Shown here piece after piece: positions 27,719 to 34,813 of a stretch of DNA of 64,000 nucleotides. Position 1 is the stretch's first letter. Each line of letters begins with the position of its first letter. Both the position numbers and the translations under genes were made by a program. The notes beneath the pieces were generated by a model, which was not told where the DNA came from, did not search any database, and saw only the letters and a list, made by a program, of their open reading frames with translations. The DNA is from Hoylesella saccharolytica JCM 17484. GTDB taxonomy: Bacteria > Bacteroidota > Bacteroidia > Bacteroidales > Bacteroidaceae. Location: NCBI RefSeq assembly GCF_000614205.1, contig NZ_BAKN01000009.1, forward strand, positions 1 through 64,000. Reading direction: 5' to 3'.

Positions 27719-28651
27719 TTACAACTCTTTGTTGCCCTTCCACATTTTGTTTCGGGGGTGATGTTCTACGATTTCGCGGCGTAAGGTGGTTGTGTCGATA
27801 TGGGTATAGATTTCTGTTGTACCGATATCTTCGTGTCCGAGCATAACCTGAATGGCACGTAAATCGGCACCTCCTTCAAGCAACGAGGTAGCAAAAGAGT
27901 GGCGAAGGGTATGCGGACTGATGGTTTTCTTGATACCTGCAAGTACTGCCTGTTGCTTAATCATAATGAGAATCATGGTTCTGGTAAGGTGTGCACCCCG
28001 CCGATTAAGAAACACATAATCTTGCTCGCCGGGTTGAATGTTCATCAAGTTACGATCTCTAAACCAGTATTGCAGCTCTTTGATGGCTTTCGTCGAAATG
28101 GGTACAAGCCGTTCTTTACTCCCTTTTCCCATCACGCGTACATACTTTTCTTCAATAAAGAGGTCTGAAAGTTTGAGGTTTACAAGTTCGGATACGCGCA
28201 AACCACAGCTAAAAAGCACCTCAATAATAGCCTTATTGCGTTGTCCTTCAGGCTTAGACAGGTCGATAGAAGCCTCCAGAAGGTCTACTTCTTCTGTTGA
28301 AAGCACATCAGGAAGATGATTACGCACATGCGGCGAAACAAGCAATTCGGTAGGGTCGGCTTCGATATAACCGTCGAGCAATAAGTATTTATAAAACGAT
28401 CTCAAACCACTAAGAATGCGTGCTTGTGACCTTGGTGAGATAAGATGCTCGTGAAGTGTTCCAGAAAACTGTTCGAGATGCTCTAACTTCACATCCAGCA
28501 CATTCAGCTCGTTGGCTTGCAAAAAGTCGATAAGCCACCTTAAATCGTTCCGATAAGCCTCGATGGTGTTCTGACTATAATTGCGTTCGAGCTTCAGATA
28601 ACGCAGATAACGTCTCACTATCTCTGCTGTGCTTTTATCACCGCTTTGCAT
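27719..28651 (-). CDS. xerD: Tyrosine recombinase XerD
   Basis: Site-specific recombinase that resolves chromosome dimers at dif together with XerC. The 310-residue protein has the SAM-like N-terminal domain (YLKLERNYSQNTIEAYRNDL) and the catalytic domain with all expected residues: Arg152 (CGLRVSELV), Lys178 (GKGSKERLVP), His247 and Arg250 (HTLRHSFAT), His273 (LGHEDIGTT) and nucleophile Tyr282 (IYTH). The start at 28651 is chosen as the first ATG below the -7 box at 28679-28671. It is a core gene, not an integrase of a mobile element: no att-like or cargo genes lie beside it. Divergent from aroQ. Confidence 0.93.
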   Translation of the reverse strand: MQSGDKSTAEIVRRYLRYLKLERNYSQNTIEAYRNDLRWLIDFLQANELNVLDVKLEHLEQFSGTLHEHLISPRSQARILSGLRSFYKYLLLDGYIEADPTELLVSPHVRNHLPDVLSTEEVDLLEASIDLSKPEGQRNKAIIEVLFSCGLRVSELVNLKLSDLFIEEKYVRVMGKGSKERLVPISTKAIKELQYWFRDRNLMNIQPGEQDYVFLNRRGAHLTRTMILIMIKQQAVLAGIKKTISPHTLRHSFATSLLEGGADLRAIQVMLGHEDIGTTEIYTHIDTTTLRREIVEHHPRNKMWKGNKEL

Positions 28652-28660
28652 ATTTTTTCG

Positions 28661-28679
28661 TAAATTTGCCGCAAATGTA
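28661..28679. promoter_or_regulatory. Overlapping divergent -7 boxes for aroQ and xerD
   Basis: TAAATTTGC (28661-28669, plus, for aroQ) and, one base later, TACATTTGC read on the minus strand (28679-28671, for xerD). The two boxes face each other with a 1 bp gap, so each transcript would begin at or inside the other promoter's box. Confidence 0.65.
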
Positions 28680-28694
28680 CAAATAAAAGTCGAT

Positions 28695-29143
28695 ATGAAG
28701 ATACAAATCATCAATGGGCCCAACCTCAACCTTTTAGGGGTACGCCAGCCCGACGTGTACGGCAGTTGCTCGTTCGAAAACTTTCTACCACAACTTCGCG
28801 CCCATTTTCCGGAAGTTGAAATAGAATATTACCAAAGCAACATTGAGGGAGAGCTGCTTGACAAACTGCAAGAGGTGGGTTTTGGCTGCGATGGTGTGGT
28901 GCTCAATGCCGGCGCTTACACCCACACCAGTCTGGCCTTAGCGACTGTATCCGCGCACTGAAATGCCCGGTGATAGAAGTACATATATCAAATGTTCATG
29001 CCCGCGAAACCATCAGACATCAATCGATGATAGCAGCAGCCTGTAAAGGAGTGATATGTGGGTTTGGATTAGACTCGTATCGGCTGGCAGTTGAGGCTCT
29101 GAAGCACATTTCCCATTCACCTTCAGAAGCACAACCCCGCTAA
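28695..29143 (+). CDS. aroQ: Type II 3-dehydroquinate dehydratase, frameshifted
   Basis: Dehydrates 3-dehydroquinate to 3-dehydroshikimate in the shikimate pathway. The family start MKIQIINGPNLNLLG is complete, with QSNIEGELLDKL and NAGAYTHTSLALA; after the frame break the active-site region EVHISNVHARE, the QSMIAAACKGVICGFG segment and LAVEAL follow. The break is near 28943: GCG-ACT should read GCG-GAC-TGT (LADCIRAL), i.e. one G is missing. Repaired length is 149 residues, normal for AroQ. The gene is probably essential for aromatic amino acid synthesis, so a sequence error is likely. Confidence 0.9.
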
Positions 29144-29182
29144 GCAAGATGCTGAGCACAACAAGAAACAACTGAAAGTCAA

Positions 29183-29872
29183 GTGAACAAACCGCAACCG
29201 ATACCACCTATCGACAAGGCCTTTGCGTCAACCGAAAACCCTGACGAAGCGCTCGCGCGATATGTTTTATCTCACATCGACCCCGAACCCGACTATCTCT
29301 ATCAGCTTTATCGTGCCACAAATATCCACACTCTGCACGGCCGAATGGCCAGTGGACACCTGCAAGGTCGCCTTTTAAAAATGCTGGTTAAGATGTTCCG
29401 CCCTTTTCATATCCTTGAAGTGGGCACGTTCAGCGGCTACAGCGCCATCTGTTTGGCAGAAGGATTGGAAACAGGCGGAAAGGTTTGGACGTTCGAAATC
29501 AACGACGAACAAGAACCCTTTACACGGCCGTGGATAGAGCAATCGGCTGTGGCAGACAAGATAAACTTTATCATTGGCGACGCCATTGAGCAGGCACCCA
29601 AGCTGGGTATTACGTTCGACATGGCCTTTATAGACGGCGACAAGCGCACCTATGTCGATACTTACGAAATGGTGCTGACCCTTTTGCGACCCGGTGGAAT
29701 TATTCTTGCCGACAACACGCTATGGGATGGGCATGTGGTTGATGCTGCTTATACAAACGACCAACAAACTATGGGCATCGCGGCGTTTAACGATTATGTA
29801 GCGAAAGACGAACGGGTAGAGCGAGTGATAATTCCTCTGCGCGACGGCTTAACGATAATTAGAAAGCTGTAA
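29183..29872 (+). CDS. Class I SAM-dependent O-methyltransferase
   Basis: A 229-residue methyltransferase of the catechol/caffeoyl-CoA O-methyltransferase type (YrrM-like). SAM-binding motif I reads ILEVGTFSGYSAICLAEGL, with the acidic strand-end KVWTFEIND; the metal/catalytic region is FDMAFIDGDKRTY, then GGIILADNTLWDG. A GTG start at 29183 is used: no in-frame ATG exists upstream, and the reading frame closes 12 bases earlier. It follows aroQ by 39 bp and probably shares its transcript. Substrate unknown. A strong two-way terminator follows. Confidence 0.87.
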   Translation: MNKPQPIPPIDKAFASTENPDEALARYVLSHIDPEPDYLYQLYRATNIHTLHGRMASGHLQGRLLKMLVKMFRPFHILEVGTFSGYSAICLAEGLETGGKVWTFEINDEQEPFTRPWIEQSAVADKINFIIGDAIEQAPKLGITFDMAFIDGDKRTYVDTYEMVLTLLRPGGIILADNTLWDGHVVDAAYTNDQQTMGIAAFNDYVAKDERVERVIIPLRDGLTIIRKL

Positions 29873-29880
29873 ACTATACC

Positions 29881-29938
29881 TATAAACAAAGAAGAACGTT
29901 TCTGCAAACTTTGTCAGAAACGTTCTTCTTTGTTTATA
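29881..29938. terminator. Bidirectional terminator between convergent genes
   Basis: A perfect 24 bp inverted repeat (arms 29881-29904 and 29915-29938) with a 10 nt loop. The arms contain AAAGAAGAACGTTTCTG and end in A/T-rich sequence, giving T-rich tails on both strands. It serves the methyltransferase (plus) and cdaA (minus). Confidence 0.9.
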
Positions 29939-29961
29939 AGGGTTGTAGCACACAATGCGGG

Positions 29962-30729
29962 TTAGCTCTCTTCGGTCAGAATGCTCTCCAGTTCTTCCGC
30001 CGAAAGATGTAGCTTGAATTGTCCGCGAATAGCTACCGAGATGTGACCAGTTTCTTCAGACACAATAACGGCTATGGCATCACTGCTTTGCGAGATTCCC
30101 ATTGCAGCGCGATGACGTAGTCCCAGCGAGCGAGGAATATCCTGATTGTGCGACACAGGCAGAATGCAGCCTGCTGCTTTGATGCGCTTTTTCGAAATAA
30201 TCATAGCCCCATCGTGCAACGGCGAGTTCTTAAAGAAGATGTTTTCGATAAGCCGCTGATTAATCTTCGCATCAATCTTGTCACCAGTATCAACAATATC
30301 GTCGAGCGGAGCACCCCGTTCGATAACGATAAGTGCCCCCACTTTGTTGCGCGACATACTCATACAAGCCATCACAATGGGTATTATCGTTTCCTTATCT
30401 TCTTTTGCCTTGTTGTCGTTCAAACTGAAAAGGCGCATAAAACTCCTTACTCTCTGGTGGGCACCAAGCGTATAAAGAAACTTGCGTATTTCTTCTTGAA
30501 AAAGGATAATCAGTGCTATCATCCCCACACTGATAAGCTTATCGAGGATGCCGCCCAAAAGACGCATTTCGAAAACCTGACTAACCAGTAGCCATACAAG
30601 AATAAAGAACATGATACCAATGAAGATGTTAAGCGATCGCGACTCTTTCATCAGTCGATACAAGTAGTATAACATCAGTGCAACCAGCACAATGTCGATG
30701 ATGTCTTTTATTCCAAAATTAAAAAGCAT
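29962..30729 (-). CDS. cdaA: Diadenylate cyclase CdaA
   Basis: Membrane enzyme that makes the second messenger cyclic di-AMP from two ATP. Of 255 residues, the first 80 form three transmembrane helices, and the DAC domain carries the catalytic DGA (residues 173-175, in NSPLHDGAMI) and RHR (205-207, in LGLRHRAAMG) motifs. The start is the ATG at 30729; a TTG two codons earlier is less likely. It lies 35 bp after folP, a pairing I recall as common in Bacteroidetes. Cyclic di-AMP typically controls potassium and envelope homeostasis. Confidence 0.95.
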   Translation of the reverse strand: MLFNFGIKDIIDIVLVALMLYYLYRLMKESRSLNIFIGIMFFILVWLLVSQVFEMRLLGGILDKLISVGMIALIILFQEEIRKFLYTLGAHQRVRSFMRLFSLNDNKAKEDKETIIPIVMACMSMSRNKVGALIVIERGAPLDDIVDTGDKIDAKINQRLIENIFFKNSPLHDGAMIISKKRIKAAGCILPVSHNQDIPRSLGLRHRAAMGISQSSDAIAVIVSEETGHISVAIRGQFKLHLSAEELESILTEES

Positions 30730-30764
30730 AAACAAGGTTTTGATTATGGATTTCTATCTGTGGG

Positions 30765-31643
30765 TTATGGATAAACCGGTGTTTCGGCTGCGGGCAATGG
30801 GGTTAACGCACATACTTCGCAGGCTTCTTTTACATCGTGAACACGGAGGATGCGGGCTCCCTTCAGCACCGACAGGGTATTGAGAATGGTTGTTCCATTG
30901 AGCGCAGTCGAGGCATCGCCACCTATTTTTTTGTAGATCATCGACTTTCGCGACACCCCAACGAGGATGGGAAGGCCTAATATTTGCAGTTTTTCGGCTT
31001 CGTTAAGTAGATCATAATTCTGTTCCAATGTCTTTCCGAAGCCGTAACCGGGATCGAGAATGATGTCTTTTACCCCCAAGTCGCGCAGCTGTTGCACCTC
31101 TTTGGCAAACGAAATCAACATCTGGCGCAATGTGGGTTGAACGGACATCAGTATATAGGGCACATTGAGTTGTGCTGCCATCCGAAACATCGATGGATAT
31201 TCGGCCTGCTCTTCGTTCAACGGTTGAAAAGCCACGCCCGTGATTCCGCCTTCCGATACATCGTTGATGATGTCGGCACCAAACTCTTCTACACTCATTT
31301 TGGCTACGTCGGGGCGAAACGTGTCGACAGAAACGATGGCATCGGGTTGCTCTTTTCGCACAATGGCAAGCGCCCGTCTAAGTCGCCTCATCTCTTCTTC
31401 TTCGGTCACTTCAGCACCTCCCGGACGAGTAGAAAACGCGCCCACATCAATCATTTGTCCGCCTTCTTCTACAATTTGACAGGCTCGTCGGGCTATCTGC
31501 TCTTCGGTTTGCACCCGGCTACCCTCGTAAAACGAGTCGGGCGTAGCGTTTAGGATGCCCATCACGCAAGGCTTTTCAAGCGAGAAAAGTTGCCCTCGTA
31601 TGTTCAGGGTGGGCTGTAAAGCCGAACTATTTAAACAGTTCAT
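30765..31643 (-). CDS. folP: Dihydropteroate synthase
   Basis: Condenses 6-hydroxymethyl-dihydropterin pyrophosphate with p-aminobenzoate to dihydropteroate in folate synthesis; the sulfonamide target. Motifs: VMGILNATPDSFYEGSR, IDVGAFSTRPGGAEV, VSVDTFRPDVA, IINDVSEGG, DIILDPGYGFGKTLEQN, ILVGVSRKSMIYK and the C-terminal LRVHDV. The ATG at 31643 gives 292 residues and overlaps the end of the upstream TlpA-like gene by 17 bp, implying translational coupling. Middle gene of the TlpA-folP-cdaA operon. Confidence 0.95.
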   Translation of the reverse strand: MNCLNSSALQPTLNIRGQLFSLEKPCVMGILNATPDSFYEGSRVQTEEQIARRACQIVEEGGQMIDVGAFSTRPGGAEVTEEEEMRRLRRALAIVRKEQPDAIVSVDTFRPDVAKMSVEEFGADIINDVSEGGITGVAFQPLNEEQAEYPSMFRMAAQLNVPYILMSVQPTLRQMLISFAKEVQQLRDLGVKDIILDPGYGFGKTLEQNYDLLNEAEKLQILGLPILVGVSRKSMIYKKIGGDASTALNGTTILNTLSVLKGARILRVHDVKEACEVCALTPLPAAETPVYP

Positions 31644-32775
31644 CGAGCAGTGTATAAAAGGCAGGATCTTCTCCAACAATTGTTTTCACGATCTTTCCAT
31701 CAGGTCCAACGATAATCTTTGTTGGAAAACCTTGAATGGCATAATCTTCCAATACCTTGCTTCCTTTGGGATTATACACTTGCAGCCAAGGCAGTTCGTG
31801 CTTTTTAACAGCATCTCTCCACTTCTCGGGTGTGTCGTTACAGTCTATACCCAGTATCTCAAACTTGCCCTTATACTTATTGTAATACTCTTTCATCTGC
31901 GGAAATCCCTTAATACACCAGCCGCACCAAGCTCCCCAAAAGTCAAGAACAACATACTTTCCTTTCAAACTTGAAAGACTCAAAGGTTTGTCTTGCAAGT
32001 CGTTCAGTGTAAAGTCTGGAGCCACAACACCTGTTTCCTGGGCCTTTTTAGCCCGCTCCTTGATGGCTTTTCTTTCACGTTGGCGATTTAGGAATTCCAT
32101 ATAATAAGGCTTCATACGCCCCTCGCGCACTTCGGCAGAAAGACTTTTTACCGCTTCTTCCATCTGATCAAGATTTTCCAATCGACTAATTATCGTTGCA
32201 CTGGCCTCGTAGTTGGGGTGCTGTTTGATAAAATCTAAGAAAGTAGCTAACGCTTTCTGATTCATCGGTCCAGCTTTTTCGTAAAACTCTTTCATAAGCA
32301 CCTCTTGGTCTTCGCCTTTTTCCATGCGCTCGGTTAAGCTTTTCATAAGTTCCTTCAGGTCTTTTTGTGCGTTTTCGAGCATCAAGTCGACCTCATGATA
32401 TTCTTTGTAAAACTTCGTTCCGGTAATATCGAAGCGTGTTTCCAAGTCGCCTTTCAGTTCAATCGTTTCGCCCGGAACAGCTATAAACGATACATACCCT
32501 CCTCCTTTTTCCCCACGTATGGCATTGGGTGTGCCCAAGTATGCATCAGATACGTTTTTGATTTTAACGGTAAAATCAAACTTACCGTTCTTGAGGATAA
32601 TCGTATCTTTCTGAGCATCCGCATTTCGTTCCGGATTTTTTATTAATACAATCGCCGTATCGCCAAAGTTCTTTAACGAGCCCTTTATACGCAACACATC
32701 ATTGTTTTCTTTTGCATTACCTGTTGCCAGCAACGAAATACTTGTCAGTAAAGTAAGTAGTGTTTTCTTTATCAT
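31627..32775 (-). CDS. TlpA-like thiol-disulfide oxidoreductase with DUF4369-like domain
   Basis: A 382-residue exported protein: signal peptide (MIKKTLLTLLTSISLLATGNA), an N-terminal DUF4369-like beta domain (residues 25-120), a helical linker, and a C-terminal TlpA-type thioredoxin domain (from VAPDFTLNDL) with redox motif WCGWC (Cys284, Cys287) and cis-Pro region IQGFPTKIIVGPDG. It probably keeps periplasmic cysteines reduced or delivers electrons to envelope proteins. Two ATGs are possible, 32787 and 32775; the second is preferred because the -7 box at 32810-32803 places transcription start near 32797. First gene of the folP-cdaA operon. Confidence 0.9.
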   Translation of the reverse strand: MIKKTLLTLLTSISLLATGNAKENNDVLRIKGSLKNFGDTAIVLIKNPERNADAQKDTIILKNGKFDFTVKIKNVSDAYLGTPNAIRGEKGGGYVSFIAVPGETIELKGDLETRFDITGTKFYKEYHEVDLMLENAQKDLKELMKSLTERMEKGEDQEVLMKEFYEKAGPMNQKALATFLDFIKQHPNYEASATIISRLENLDQMEEAVKSLSAEVREGRMKPYYMEFLNRQRERKAIKERAKKAQETGVVAPDFTLNDLQDKPLSLSSLKGKYVVLDFWGAWCGWCIKGFPQMKEYYNKYKGKFEILGIDCNDTPEKWRDAVKKHELPWLQVYNPKGSKVLEDYAIQGFPTKIIVGPDGKIVKTIVGEDPAFYTLLDELFK

Positions 32776-32802
32776 TATGCTTACCATTTTTAATAATCAC
32801 TA

Positions 32803-32810
32803 CAAAAGTA
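32803..32810 (-). promoter_or_regulatory. -7 box for the TlpA-folP-cdaA operon
   Basis: TACTTTTG on the minus strand, 28 bp before the chosen start codon. Confidence 0.5.
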
Positions 32811-33005
32811 CATTAAGAAAATTTCATTTACTTGATTTTTATTATTTTATTGTGTTAAATAAAGAGAATTAGAACTGTCAGAAAATAAAATTTAGTTGGT
32901 GATTCAGTCGCCGGGATGAAAACTCAGTTCTATCTCGTAGCAATTCTATCACCACACCCCAAATAAAAATCTTCCCCATTCCACAAGACGCTACATTATA
33001 AAAAT

Positions 33006-33039
33006 CCCGCCTTGCCACAGAAACCTATGGCAAGGCGGG
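33006..33039 (-). terminator. Strong hairpin in a gene-free gap, T-rich on the minus-strand side
   Basis: A perfect 12 bp stem CCCGCCTTGCCA / TGGCAAGGCGGG with a 10 nt loop. On the minus strand it is followed by ATTTTTATAA, an intrinsic-terminator layout; the plus side has no T run. No minus-strand gene is visible between here and 33335, so it may end an unannotated small RNA. A second hairpin, GTGCAAT-A-ATTGCAC, lies at 33048-33062. Nothing else is seen in 32811-33240. Confidence 0.6.
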
Positions 33040-33245
33040 TAAATAGTTGTGCAATTATTGCACTTTCAACAACGTTTACAAGTTATTTCGCTTTCCACAA
33101 AGGAACATTCGACAACAGCAAATCATCCACAATTCAACTGAGGTGTAGTATTGTTTATGTCATCCTTTCAGCCTCTTTACGCCCCATATCAAAAGGGATA
33201 ACAAAGAAAATAAAGCAAAATGATGGCGATGTAAAAAAAGATATA

Positions 33246-33253
33246 TATTTTTG
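33246..33253 (+). promoter_or_regulatory. -7 box upstream of the first T9SS-tail gene
   Basis: TATTTTTG followed by C, 83 bp before the ATG at 33336. Confidence 0.5.
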
Positions 33254-33335
33254 CAATGCAACACCAACGCTTTGGTCTTGGCAAGCATAAAACTATTAAC
33301 TAAACCCAATTAATAACATTTAAAGCCTAAACATC

Positions 33336-34735
33336 ATGAGCAAAATTTTACTTAATTTGGCTGTATGCGCTTTATACAGTATTTCAGCAGTAGCACAAAC
33401 CACAAAAGATGCGGCAAGTTATGCGCCGACAGCTACCGGCGAACAACTTACTAACTTGTTTCTTAACTCTGCCATCTTGAACGGCGGTCAGCAGTATACC
33501 CCGGCGGCGTTGCGGGCGATGCACGCGGTATGGCTATATCCAACGGCAAAATGTATGTATGTAACAGAGCCAATGGTGCATCCGAGCTGATAGAACTTGA
33601 CGGAACGACGGGTGCGTTGCTGCGAACCATCCCCCTACCTCCCGAGATGTGGCAAGAAAACGGTGCTGACCTTGGGTTCATCGCCAACGATGTGCAGGTA
33701 GACAACGAAGGGCATATCTTTGTTTCTAACTTGTGCACCGACATGCGCGGCACCGGGGCTGCCCACATTTTCAGAGTAAACTATGTAGACATTACGAAAA
33801 CACCCGTAGAGTATAAAACAATTTTAAACGCCACGCTGCCTGGCAACTGGCCTAAGGCTATGCGTATAGACACCTACGACCTTTACGGAGATATTGCGGG
33901 CGGAAAGGGCATCATCATGCTTCCCGTCAGCGGAAATGATGTAGGTGCAGGCAACACCGTAATAAAATATACGGTAACCGAAACTGGGGTAGACGAAGCT
34001 AACCCGCAAGTCATTGTACTGACAGCGTTTAATCCTAATAAGGCAACGACTGCCGGTGCTGCTCCGCGCATCAACATTATCGACGACAACCTGTTTTACC
34101 ACGACGGATTCAACACCTTCCCGATGTTGTACGATATGAATGGCAGTGTAGTAGACGGGTTCCAAAACAACCAACCGCTGACCCCCGCAAGCACGGGACA
34201 AAACGGAGTAACAGAATTTGAACTGAACGGTTCGTTTTATATGATTGTGGCTTCGACCAACACCGACGATAAGGAGACACCGCAGGCATTCGACATCTTT
34301 AAGTTTAAAGACGAGGGCCGCTCGTTTGCCGACATGACGCTTCTCTATCGCTTCCCGCAAGCAGGGTTAGGGCGTGTAGGCAATGCCGTAAGAACAGCTT
34401 TGCCTAGAGTGGAAATTATTAATGAAGGGGGAAAAGATAAGGCACTTATCCATATCTATGCGTACAGAAACGGTTACGGCGCCTACGAGTTTGTAAACAA
34501 TCTGCCCACAAACATCGCTAAGGTAGAAAGCGATAAGCTGGGCTACACGGTTCATGGAAACATGGTTACGGTAAAAGCGGTTGCCAACGGTATCAGTCTG
34601 TACAACACCATCGGACAGAAAGTGGCTGAATCGGCAGACGGACAAACGGTGAAAGCACCTGCACGCGGTGTGTATATCTTGAGTGTTCAGGGTAAAAGCG
34701 GAAGTCGAGAAACAGCGAAAATCGTTATCGATTAA
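33336..34735 (+). CDS. Secreted propeller-like protein with T9SS tail (DUF4623-like), frameshifted
   Basis: An exported protein of about 466 residues after repair: signal peptide (MSKILLNLAVCALYSISAVAQ), then repeated short strands that look like a beta-propeller (GMAISNGKMYVCNRA, IANDVQVDNEGHIFVSNLC, INIIDDNLFYHDGF). The last ~70 residues form a Por-type sorting domain (GISLYNTIGQKVAES, APARGVYILSVQGK, ending AKIVID), so it should be secreted by the type IX system. The resemblance to DUF4623 is a weak recollection. The frame breaks near 33510: one extra G in GGG joins TPAALR to GDARGMAISNG. It precedes another T9SS-tail gene; a hairpin separates them. Confidence 0.78.
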
Positions 34736-34743
34736 TATTCAAC

Positions 34744-34790
34744 AGCCGATAGAAAGAGCTTGCAAAAGCATTTCTATCGGCTTATTTTTT
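34744..34790 (+). terminator. Terminator between the two T9SS-tail genes
   Basis: A perfect 12 bp stem AGCCGATAGAAA / TTTCTATCGGCT with a 15 nt loop, then TATTTTTTACC. It ends 24 bp before the next start codon, so it could also act as an attenuator. Confidence 0.75.
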
Positions 34791-34813
34791 ACCTTCATTA
34801 TTTATTTTTTCTT

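Noticed and set aside
27719-28651. Integrase of a mobile element
   Set aside because: The sequence fits core XerD, with housekeeping neighbours and no att repeats or cargo.
33012-33290. 92-codon plus-strand open frame in the gap before the T9SS-tail gene
   Set aside because: It reads through the orphan hairpin and the promoter box at 33246, with no plausible domain.
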